9,708 nucleotides of DNA, from positions 1 to 9,708 of the forward strand of contig DMOO01000123.1 in assembly GCA_003456855.1 (NCBI GenBank), given 5' to 3'. Origin of the DNA: Sphaerochaeta sp. (lineage in GTDB: Bacteria; Spirochaetota; Spirochaetia; Sphaerochaetales; Sphaerochaetaceae). Positions 1 through 6,450 of the stretch are shown in pieces. The position numbers and the translations under genes were made by a program. The notes under the pieces are model-generated. The model searched no databases and was not told the DNA's origin. It saw only the letters and a program-made list of their open reading frames with translations. How positions within the stretch are numbered: position 1 is the stretch's first letter; each line of letters opens with the position of its first letter.

Positions 1-2
1 CC

Positions 3-821
3 CAGGTCATCTACTACAACAAGGACCTTGTTGACAAGGCGGGACTGGACCTTGAGGCAAATCCACCAAAGACCTGGGATGAGTTCCTGGAGGTCGCGAA
101 GACAGTACAGGCGCTCTGCACAAAGGGAACCTACGGATTCGACACCTCAGACTCCAAGTGGCTCGTAAAGAGCATGCTCTACCAGAACGGCAATGACATC
201 GTCAAGATCTCAGATGACGGCAAGATCACACCACTGTTCGCGGAGGACTCTGGAATCGAGGTCGCACAGTTCTGGAAGAGGATGATCGACGAGAAGATCA
301 TGGCAAAGAGCCAGCATGACAATGCAGAGAACAAGTTCCTTGCAGGAAAGCTGGTGTTCATCGCAGCCACAAGCAACAGGATCTCAAAGTGGGCAGAGAG
401 CGTGCAGTTCAACATCGGCGCAATCGAGATGCCTTACTTCGACGAGCCATGTGTCGCCCTCGGTGGAAGCACTGCAACGATCATGACAGCAGACCAGACC
501 AAGCACGATGCCTCATGGGCACTGCTGAAGTTCCTGCTCGACACAGAGCATCAGACAGCCTATGCACTCACAACCGGCTACCTTCCTATCAGACAGAGCT
601 CAGTCGAGCTTGATGAGGTCAAGGCATACATGGAAAAGAGCGATCTCTACGCAACCGCCATCGCCCAGCTGGACTATGCAACGGCATACACACACTTCGG
701 AGAGATGGGAAGTATGGACACCTACCTCACCTTCGCCCTTGATGACATCGAGAACGGAACCGACCCGAAGAGAGCCTTCCAGGATGCACAGGAGAGCCTG
801 ATAGAGGATCTTCCTAAATAA
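3..821 (+). CDS. ABC transporter sugar-type solute-binding protein, C-terminal part (partial at left edge)
   Basis: Periplasmic or lipid-anchored binding protein that captures a substrate, probably a sugar or glycoside, and hands it to an ABC permease. The frame is open from the first bases, so the N-terminus and signal peptide lie outside; 272 residues are present. The visible start reads QVIYYNKDLVDKAGLD, followed by a PPKTWDEF motif. Both are hallmarks of the family 1 extracellular solute-binding proteins (UgpB/MalE-like), where they lie roughly one third into a protein of about 420 residues. Later segments (FLAGKLVFIAATSNRIS, then GGSTATIM, then a helix ending FLLDTEHQTAYALTTGYLPI) fit the C-terminal lobe of the same family. 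It is followed after 29 bases by the isomerase gene. No permease genes follow, so they are presumably upstream or elsewhere. Family assignment is firm; the ligand is unknown. Confidence 0.9.
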   Translation, partial: QVIYYNKDLVDKAGLDLEANPPKTWDEFLEVAKTVQALCTKGTYGFDTSDSKWLVKSMLYQNGNDIVKISDDGKITPLFAEDSGIEVAQFWKRMIDEKIMAKSQHDNAENKFLAGKLVFIAATSNRISKWAESVQFNIGAIEMPYFDEPCVALGGSTATIMTADQTKHDASWALLKFLLDTEHQTAYALTTGYLPIRQSSVELDEVKAYMEKSDLYATAIAQLDYATAYTHFGEMGSMDTYLTFALDDIENGTDPKRAFQDAQESLIEDLPK

Positions 822-850
822 GAATTCATTATTTATAAAGGAGATACGAA

Positions 851-1633
851 ATGAAGAAGACAGCATTTTCAACCGGAGCATTCTATACTCTCGAAACAGC
901 AGAAGCACTTGGCAAGATAAGAAAGGCAGGCTTTGAGCATGCAGAGCTTATGCCGCAATGCCAGGAGGACCTCTCTCCTGTCATGCTGAAGATAGTAAAT
1001 GAGATCGGAATCCATATCTCATCCATTCACTATCCGCTGGTCTATTTCGGAATCCTTTACAACGCCAATCCCGGGATGTTCAGGGAATCAAAGGCCTTCT
1101 CAGACAATCTGGCCCAGTTTGCAAAGGCTGCAGGCACAGAGTTCGTCGTGATCCACCCGGAGCAGGAGTACAGCGGAAGGTTCGTCGATGTCATCGGCAA
1201 GCCGATCAACGACAACATCCGCTACATGTGCGAGGCCCTGGACAAGGTCAACGTGACCGTCGCCATGGAGAACTACCCATCTGGCGTCGGTCAGTTCCCG
1301 GACACACTTGATGCCTATGTCAAGGCAATGGCAATCCCAAACATGAAGGTCATGGTGGACACAACAGAGGTCATCGAGGGCGGCGGAGACCCGATTGAAT
1401 TCATCTCCAAGCTCGAGAACGTTCCTTGCCACCTGCATCTGAGTGACTACAAGGACAATGTGAAACACATCCCAATCGGAACCGGAAAGGTTGACTGGAA
1501 GACCGTCTTCCAGGTTCTCAAGAACAGGGGCTATGCAGGCTACTACACGCTTGAACCAAGCTACAAGTACTACCTGGATGACCCTGATGACCAGCTCAAG
1601 AGGGACTATGACTTTATCACAAGCTCTATCTAG
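851..1633 (+). CDS. Sugar phosphate isomerase/epimerase-like TIM-barrel protein
   Basis: 260-residue protein of the xylose-isomerase-like / AP endonuclease 2 TIM-barrel superfamily, cytosolic, with no signal peptide. Members isomerise or epimerise sugars, keto-sugars or inositol derivatives using a divalent metal. Candidate metal and acid/base residues lie at the usual strand ends: His102 (VVIHPE), Glu140 (VAMENY), Asp170 (MVDTTE), His196 (HLHLSD) and Glu235 (YTLEPS). The loop HIPIGTGKVDW (206-216) is typical of the family. The start is supported by AAAGGAGAT at 837-845, six bases or so before the ATG. Length is normal. It sits between a sugar-type binding protein and an ADP-ribosylglycohydrolase, so it probably converts the sugar part of the imported compound. 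The exact reaction cannot be predicted from sequence; many such proteins are annotated only to superfamily. Confidence 0.88.
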   Translation: MKKTAFSTGAFYTLETAEALGKIRKAGFEHAELMPQCQEDLSPVMLKIVNEIGIHISSIHYPLVYFGILYNANPGMFRESKAFSDNLAQFAKAAGTEFVVIHPEQEYSGRFVDVIGKPINDNIRYMCEALDKVNVTVAMENYPSGVGQFPDTLDAYVKAMAIPNMKVMVDTTEVIEGGGDPIEFISKLENVPCHLHLSDYKDNVKHIPIGTGKVDWKTVFQVLKNRGYAGYYTLEPSYKYYLDDPDDQLKRDYDFITSSI

Positions 1634-2591
1634 GTACTACGCCTTCTTCGCCTGCGGTGATGCCGTGGGCAAGGCCACAGAGTTCATGACACTGCGCGAC
1701 ATCCGCATGGAGATCGGCAGTGTCACGGGACTCGTCGACCCAAAGTACAGCATCACACATGGCAACATGCCCGACTGGGCTGTGACAGATGACACAGAGC
1801 AGAACCTCTGGCTTCTGAGACGCTACCTGAGAGACGGGGACGTCACCATCGCCAACACAGTGGACGAGCTTCTCAAATGGATCGAGGCCACCGATGCTGT
1901 AAGGAAACACTACATAGGTCCCAGTAGCCTGAGAGCTTTGGAAGGCATCAAGAACGGCGAGGATCCTCTTAAGGCAGGCCTCAATGGAACCACCTGCGGT
2001 GGAATCATGAGAGTCCCTTGCGCCGTCTTCGCCTCCCTGCTTCTTGAGAAGGACCTGGACGCCTGCATCTACAATTCGCTGGTCTGCACCCACAACAACT
2101 CAGTGGCCCTTGAGAGTGCCTACGGCTATGCCTATGCACTGAAGCTTGCCATCAGCAACGCCTTGGAGGACAAGCCGCAGGAGACCACTGACGAGGCCCT
2201 GTTCGAAGCAGCAAGGACCGGTTGCAAGGTCGGAGCCTCAAAGGCCCCTTGGGTGAGCGCCTCAGCCACCCTGGCGGCAAGGCTGGACCTCATCGAAGGT
2301 CTGGAGATCAAGAGTTGGTACGACAACAAGCTTAAGGAGTTCCTCTATGGAGTCCTGGGCACAGGCCTTCCAAGCTACGAGACCTCCGGAGCGGTGTTCT
2401 GCTTCAACCTGTATACGGACAATCCGATGAAGATCATGTTCATGGCAGCGGAATGTGGTGGAGACACCGATACAATCGGAGCTCTGGCCTGCTCCCTCAG
2501 CGCAATGAGGAATCTTGAGGTCCAGATACCATACGAGATAGTCAGACCTGTGGTCGATAACAACAACCTGTCGGACTTCATAAAGGAATGA
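1608..2591 (+). CDS. ADP-ribosylglycohydrolase (DraG-like) family protein
   Basis: 327-residue cytosolic hydrolase of the ADP-ribosylglycohydrolase fold (PF03747 type), all-alpha with a two-metal (usually Mg) centre. Enzymes of this family cleave N- or O-glycosidic bonds to ADP-ribose; several in sugar operons act on unidentified small ribosides. Motifs are intact: ACGDAVG (15-21), VTDDTEQ (59-65), NGTTCGGIMRVP (126-137), THNNS (161-165) and GGDTDT (284-289). The Thr60/Asp61/Asp62 and Asp286/Asp288/Thr289 metal ligands are all present, so it is probably active. I chose ATG 1608 because the family's first helix begins just after it and everything further upstream reads as the shadow of the isomerase. 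This makes a 26-base overlap with the isomerase gene; AAGAGGG at 1599-1605 is a close, imperfect ribosome binding site. Overlap suggests translational coupling. Substrate unknown. Confidence 0.88.
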   Translation: MTLSQALSRYYAFFACGDAVGKATEFMTLRDIRMEIGSVTGLVDPKYSITHGNMPDWAVTDDTEQNLWLLRRYLRDGDVTIANTVDELLKWIEATDAVRKHYIGPSSLRALEGIKNGEDPLKAGLNGTTCGGIMRVPCAVFASLLLEKDLDACIYNSLVCTHNNSVALESAYGYAYALKLAISNALEDKPQETTDEALFEAARTGCKVGASKAPWVSASATLAARLDLIEGLEIKSWYDNKLKEFLYGVLGTGLPSYETSGAVFCFNLYTDNPMKIMFMAAECGGDTDTIGALACSLSAMRNLEVQIPYEIVRPVVDNNNLSDFIKE

Positions 2592-2604
2592 AGGATCACC
2601 TGAG

Positions 2605-3822
2605 ATGAAACTTGAAAGGAATGCCCGGATCTGCAGGAACTGCTTCCCGTTCTGGGCAGTGCCGTACACAATCTACACCTACTACCTGAGTCTCTTTCTG
2701 ATGGAGGAAGGCCTGTCATCTGCAAACATAGCAACCCTGATGACAGTGGCCAACGCCTCGGCGCTCATCTTCTCCTTCATCGCCTCTCCTATAGTCGACA
2801 GGATGGGAAGAAGGCTTGCGACCTTTGTGTTCGACATCCTCTCCTCCGCCCTGCCTTGTCTGATCTACCTGCTTGGCGGCAACCTTGTCCTTGCACTGAT
2901 AGCCCAGGCCATGACAGGCCTCAACAGGATAATGAGCACAGGCTACTACCTTTTGATGATAGAGGACACCTCGGACGAGAACAGCATCTCGGCGATGAAC
3001 TGGTTCAACATCATCCTGGTAGGTTCAGGACTGACGACCCCACTTGCAGGACTTGTCGTATCCAAGATGGGATTGGTAGCCGGTGAGAGATTCTTCCTTA
3101 TAGTTTCTGCAGTAAGCATGACATTACAGGCAATCATCAGGCATGTTCTTGTCAATGAGACACCTACTGGTCTCAAGGTCATGAGCCAGCGTGCCAACTA
3201 CTCCTTCAAGGACATTCTCAGAAGCTATGTCGATGTCATAAAGTACATGGGAAGGAACAGGAAGGTGGCATCGGCGATGACGATCAACGCCATCATATAT
3301 GTCTACTACACCATCGGCACAACGATAAGCATGTTCTTCACCCCGTACTTCTCGGAGTACAGAGGGCTGACCGGAGTCACCCTTGGAATGGTCGGAGGAA
3401 TCTACGCCGGAGGGACCCTGTTCTCCATGCTCTTCATAAACCCAAGGGTCAAGCCGAAGAACCTCTACCCGTACACAATCATCTCAAGCCTTGTATCAAT
3501 AGCAGGCTTCCTCATGCTGATGCTCTGCCCGATGGGGAACACAGTGCTGCTGTTCGCAGCGATAGTCCTGATCTCCCTGAGCTATGGAGCGCTTAAGACC
3601 ATAGCCGATTCGCTTCTTGCCCTCGAGATGAACAACGAGTACAGCTCAGGCCTCTACTCGTTCTCCTTCGTCCTCTCCTCTGTGCTGGGGATCTTTGCCA
3701 TCCAGGGTCTGCAGGTGCTTTACAACATCAGTCCCAACTGGCTCTTCGGGTCCAGCGCAATACTGATAGCACTGGTCCTCCTGGATGCAGTGCTGTTCAT
3801 AGGGAAATCAAGGAAAAGTTAA
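2605..3822 (+). CDS. Major facilitator superfamily transporter
   Basis: 405-residue integral membrane protein with about 12 hydrophobic segments, the normal MFS size and layout. The family signature between helices 2 and 3 is seen as PIVDRMGRR at residues 62-70. A hydrophilic central loop around residues 185-215 (TGLKVMSQRANYSFKD) separates the two six-helix halves. MFS proteins move small solutes by proton or solute coupling. AAGGA at 2591-2595 is well spaced from the ATG, and the gap to the preceding gene is 13 bases, so it is in the same operon. Its substrate cannot be told from the sequence. Because the operon already encodes an ABC binding protein, this carrier may bring in a related compound or export a product. 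The stop codon overlaps that of the convergent regulator gene. Confidence 0.9.
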   Translation: MKLERNARICRNCFPFWAVPYTIYTYYLSLFLMEEGLSSANIATLMTVANASALIFSFIASPIVDRMGRRLATFVFDILSSALPCLIYLLGGNLVLALIAQAMTGLNRIMSTGYYLLMIEDTSDENSISAMNWFNIILVGSGLTTPLAGLVVSKMGLVAGERFFLIVSAVSMTLQAIIRHVLVNETPTGLKVMSQRANYSFKDILRSYVDVIKYMGRNRKVASAMTINAIIYVYYTIGTTISMFFTPYFSEYRGLTGVTLGMVGGIYAGGTLFSMLFINPRVKPKNLYPYTIISSLVSIAGFLMLMLCPMGNTVLLFAAIVLISLSYGALKTIADSLLALEMNNEYSSGLYSFSFVLSSVLGIFAIQGLQVLYNISPNWLFGSSAILIALVLLDAVLFIGKSRKS

Positions 3823-5447
3823 TTCGATGCCTTGTCCAGAAGCCTTCTGATGGCAAGTGCGATTGTAAGTCTCGATGTGGTGACCGGGTTGTTGACCGAA
3901 TGTCCAAGTGCATCGCACACCATGTTGATCCTGTACTTGATTGTGTTCTTGTGCACATTGAGGATCTCCGAGGCCTTCTGCATGTTCATGTCTGCATCCA
4001 GGAAGTACACCTCAAGCGTCCTGAGGAACTCCTGTGAACCATGGCGCTCCTCAAGGGCATCCAAGGCACCTGTAGCAGATGCAATGCTGGCCTCTCCCAG
4101 TCTTATGATCTCATTGCACTGGCGTACAAGCTCGATCTCGGACTCGTGGAACACCTCAAGTGTCGGGAACACGATCCTGGCTGTGGCCTCGTTCTCGTTC
4201 CAGATGGAGAAAGCGGTCCTTACATCGGAAGTGGAGAACTTGTAGTCAAGCATAGTCAGATACACATGCTCGCAGCCCAATTCATGGAGCCTCTGGATTA
4301 TCTCCTGCCCGCAGCTCTCAAGGAGTCTGGCATCGAGAGGGTTCTTGAAGAACATGACAAGGTCATCCGAATCCCCCAATGGTGTTCTGTAAGGCTCAAG
4401 GATGATGTCCGAATCCAGTGTGTCCATGACCTTGCGAACTGCATCGACCATGTCCTTCGAGAAGGTGCTTCTCTTGTCTGTGCATCTTATGAACCATGAG
4501 CAGTGTATGTTCCTGATGTCTATGTTCAGAACCTCGCTGAGTCTTCTCATCCTTATAGGCTCATCATTCAGAATGGCCTTCACAAGCTCGGATGTAAGCA
4601 CAGCGCTGTGCTTGTTGCTCCAAAGCTCAACTGCAAGCTGCACAGCCTCCCTGGCCATATCCACCATGATGCTTGTAAGGACGGAGCCGTCTTCAATGAA
4701 GAAAAGCCTCATCGGGTCCAAACCCCTGTCATGGATAGGAACATACCAGATGTAGCTTCCCGGGATCGGTGAGAAGAGCTTTCTTCTCTTCGGATGATGG
4801 GAGACGTTGTCCTCTGAGAGAAGGTCAGCAATTGAATCGTCATTCTTTGGCCAGGTTGCAGCACCCAGACCATTGAGATCGGAGTCAGTGAGAATCAAAC
4901 TTACCTTCAGCCTGTCTCTCAATATGGACAGAACGGAATCAACGGTCTGCTTGTCCGATGGGAGGCTTGAAACATGGCCTATGACCTCTGTTACAAGGCT
5001 CTCATCATAGTTCATCCTGTCGGACAGGACCACGTTACCCACCTCTGATATCAGATCGCCATAGCGAAGATACATCTTGTCCACGCTCATCAGAATCAAA
5101 GGGAAAGACAGCTCATCCGCGGCCTTGATCAGTCTCTCATCGACCTTCTTCACAATTATTCCAACGTAGTAGAGAACCAGACAGGCCTCTCCTGAGGCTG
5201 CCATTCTTCTTAGATACCTCTCCTGCAGCTTCACGTCATCCTGCATATTTGCAAACGATGCAAGGACCATGTGCCCAGAGAGATGGTTCTCGTTAAGTAT
5301 GAAGTACTCGTCCTGGAGCGATGGGGATCCCATGTACTCAAAGACGGATGTGCCAAGCACAACATGGCCCAGCCCTCCACGGCCTCCCAGAACCTTTGCA
5401 TGCTTCATTGAAGGGAGTCTCAACGTATCCTCAACAGTAACACCCAT
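3819..5447 (-). CDS. PucR family transcriptional regulator
   Basis: 542-residue cytosolic regulator. Residues about 5-125 match the PucR N-terminal domain (MGVTVEDTLRLPSM at the start, then a ligand-domain-like region through LSFPLILMSVD). A middle region of about 300 residues resembles the GGDEF-like/CdaR-type linker of this family. The C-terminus, residues about 472-535, is the PucR helix-turn-helix domain: FLRTLEVYFLDADMNMQKAS, then ILNVHKNTIKYRIN, then RLTIALAIRRLL. Named relatives control purine, allantoin or amino-acid catabolism, often as activators responding to a pathway metabolite. GAGG at 5455-5458 lies seven bases before the ATG. The gene converges on the catabolic operon, which makes that operon its most likely target, but no operator in front of the operon can be seen because its promoter is outside the window. 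Family assignment is firm; effector unknown. Confidence 0.92.
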   Translation of the reverse strand: MGVTVEDTLRLPSMKHAKVLGGRGGLGHVVLGTSVFEYMGSPSLQDEYFILNENHLSGHMVLASFANMQDDVKLQERYLRRMAASGEACLVLYYVGIIVKKVDERLIKAADELSFPLILMSVDKMYLRYGDLISEVGNVVLSDRMNYDESLVTEVIGHVSSLPSDKQTVDSVLSILRDRLKVSLILTDSDLNGLGAATWPKNDDSIADLLSEDNVSHHPKRRKLFSPIPGSYIWYVPIHDRGLDPMRLFFIEDGSVLTSIMVDMAREAVQLAVELWSNKHSAVLTSELVKAILNDEPIRMRRLSEVLNIDIRNIHCSWFIRCTDKRSTFSKDMVDAVRKVMDTLDSDIILEPYRTPLGDSDDLVMFFKNPLDARLLESCGQEIIQRLHELGCEHVYLTMLDYKFSTSDVRTAFSIWNENEATARIVFPTLEVFHESEIELVRQCNEIIRLGEASIASATGALDALEERHGSQEFLRTLEVYFLDADMNMQKASEILNVHKNTIKYRINMVCDALGHSVNNPVTTSRLTIALAIRRLLDKASN

Positions 5448-5472
5448 ATTGTCACCTCATACTTGCGCTTTT

Positions 5473-5497
5473 GGTCGTAAGGACAAATCAAACGACC
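5473..5497 (-). promoter_or_regulatory. Inverted repeat, candidate operator of the pucR-type gene
   Basis: On the - strand the sequence reads GGTCGT, 13 bases, ACGACC: two perfect 6-base arms whose centres are 19 bases apart, close to two helical turns, as expected for a dimer binding one face. It lies about 4-28 bases downstream of the predicted transcription start and before the ribosome binding site. A protein bound here would block transcription, so autoregulation by the PucR protein is a plausible role. With a 13-base loop it could also form a weak RNA hairpin. No second copy was noticed in the window. Confidence 0.45.
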
Positions 5498-5507
5498 GAC
5501 TTTTTAT

Positions 5508-5536
5508 ATGATAGCACAAAGAGGATGAGGTGTCAT
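5508..5536 (-). promoter_or_regulatory. Sigma-70-type promoter of the pucR-type gene
   Basis: On the - strand: -35 ATGACA (5536-5531, 5 of 6 consensus), a 17-base spacer, and -10 TATCAT (5513-5508, 5 of 6). Predicted start near 5501, giving a leader of about 53 bases with the inverted repeat and the GAGG ribosome binding site in it. The promoter begins only 14 bases after the end of the upstream 133-residue gene, so that gene has no separate terminator and read-through from it is also possible. Confidence 0.6.
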
Positions 5537-5549
5537 TCAAATCGGATCT

Positions 5550-5951
5550 TTAGTAGGTCTTGAGCCTTCTCAGTATGTCTTCCACCTTATAGATGGCCTG
5601 CTCCACCTGCCTTGAGGCATCGGAGATCTTGCTTTGGACCAGAAGATCGGCGAAGAAGTTGTCCATAACGTCAAAGAATGTGAGAAGTCCTCCAATGTCA
5701 ACGTTGATGCTGCCAGACACATCCTGCAGTTCCCTGTTGAAGACATCAAGGTCATACTTGGCCCTCTCTATGCAGGATCTTGCATTGTCTATCTTGGAGT
5801 GCTTTATCATTGAGGACAGAAATCCTCCACCCAGAATATCGTAGATTCCCCAGTTTCTGGCTTTCCTTAGCTGGTTCTGGGCCTCTATCAAACTGTCAAG
5901 GGCTCTCTCCCCAGCGACAATGGCTTCTTGGCGTTCAATATCGTAATTCAT
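5550..5951 (-). CDS. Conserved small helical hypothetical protein
   Basis: 133 residues, with no signal peptide and no clear transmembrane segment; almost entirely predicted helix. It resembles from memory a family of uncharacterised small proteins found in Firmicutes and other gut bacteria. The recognisable core is ARNWGIYDILGGGFLSSMIK (31-50) followed by HSKIDNA, with flanking helices rich in Glu, Gln and Arg (DIERQEA near the start, VEQAIYKVEDILRRL at the end). Function unknown. The start is supported because relatives begin with a similar MNY/MDY and the core begins soon after. There is no recognisable Shine-Dalgarno before the ATG, while a promoter lies immediately upstream (see 5958-5985), so translation from a leaderless transcript is plausible. 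It could be co-transcribed with the downstream PucR gene, but nothing shows a functional link. Confidence 0.8.
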   Translation of the reverse strand: MNYDIERQEAIVAGERALDSLIEAQNQLRKARNWGIYDILGGGFLSSMIKHSKIDNARSCIERAKYDLDVFNRELQDVSGSINVDIGGLLTFFDVMDNFFADLLVQSKISDASRQVEQAIYKVEDILRRLKTY

Positions 5952-5957
5952 ACCAGT

Positions 5958-5985
5958 AATATAATGCCAGAAGCTGAAAAGTCAA
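5958..5985 (-). promoter_or_regulatory. Promoter giving a predicted leaderless mRNA for the 133-residue gene
   Basis: On the - strand: -35 TTGACT (5985-5980, 5 of 6), a 16-base spacer, -10 TATATT (5963-5958, 5 of 6). Only six bases (ACTGGT) lie between the -10 and the ATG, so the expected transcription start is the A of the start codon at 5951. This agrees with the absence of a Shine-Dalgarno. The promoter lies inside the 5' end of the LysR remnant on the opposite strand. Confidence 0.5.
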
Positions 5986-6429
5986 AGCCTTTTCACCCAA
6001 TCAGATAGAATCTCCGGTTCAGATCTCATAACAAATGTCATATCAGAACTTGAGATAATGTTCTGCACTAACAGAAACAATCACTTTGCAAAAAAGAAAT
6101 CCATAAAATATGAAGAGTTCAGGGATGAGGCTGTCGTTTTATCTTCTCATCATCAATTCATCGAAGATGTAATATCATCCAGAGGAGGATGTATTTCGAT
6201 AGTAAACAAAACCAGCCAAATCCAGACGATATACAACTATTTATCGAATAACATGGCCAGTGGTTTTTTGTATAAAGGAATTGAGGAATCCCACCCTGAT
6301 ATAGTATCGGTTCATTTGGACCCACCAATCAAGAGACATATAAGCCTTTCATATCTACGTGATAAGAATGTCCATTCCAACATGAGAAAATTCATAGACT
6401 ATTTGGAGGGAGGGCTCTGGAAAAGCTGA
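5965..6429 (+). pseudogene. Remnant of a LysR-family regulator (effector-binding domain only)
   Basis: The frame is open from 5965 (stop TAA at 5962-5964) to TGA at 6427-6429. The first ATG is at 6058, giving 123 residues, but similarity to the family appears to start before it (SGSDLITNVISELEI, about 6013-6057). The pattern fits the second half of a LysR effector domain: FCTNRNNHFAKKKSIKYEEF (a 'lv..nhplA.kk.i...df' segment), then IKRHISLSYLRDKNVHSNM, then RKFIDYLEGG at the C-terminus. The DNA-binding helix-turn-helix, linker helix and first part of the domain are absent; a whole member has about 300 residues. Base composition is visibly more AT-rich than neighbouring genes, and there is no good ribosome binding site at 6058. 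I infer a transferred, decayed gene. Alternatively the 123-residue protein may be expressed as a stand-alone domain, but I see no support for that. Confidence 0.6.
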
Positions 6430-6433
6430 TTGA

Positions 6434-6450
6434 TTCCCTTAGTGAGGGAA
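6434..6450. terminator. Short hairpin at the convergent gene ends, weak terminator candidate
   Basis: TTCCCT, 5-base loop, AGGGAA: a perfect 6-base stem lying between the end of the LysR remnant (+) and containing the stop codon of the 462-residue gene (-). Neither side has a proper T-run; on the - strand the nearest is CTTTTCC about a dozen bases later. It may reduce read-through in both directions but is not a convincing intrinsic terminator. Confidence 0.3.

Noticed and set aside
816..834. AAATAA-N7-TTATTT inverted repeat with an internal GAATTC between the binding-protein and isomerase genes
   Set aside because: Pure A/T stem of six pairs, no T-run; too weak to call a terminator. Might be a chance of an AT-rich spacer.
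1491..1607. Earlier ATG start for the glycohydrolase, adding about 39 residues
   Set aside because: The extra residues are Ser/Thr/Arg-rich and read like the shadow of the isomerase gene; the family fold begins after 1608.
3836..3848. CAGAAG-C-CTTCTG palindrome just inside the end of the PucR gene
   Set aside because: Loop of one base and no T-run; reads as normal Arg/Leu codons.
4041..4499. Open frame of 152 codons on the + strand inside the PucR gene
   Set aside because: Antisense shadow; no ribosome site or recognisable domain, while the - strand frame has clear family domains.
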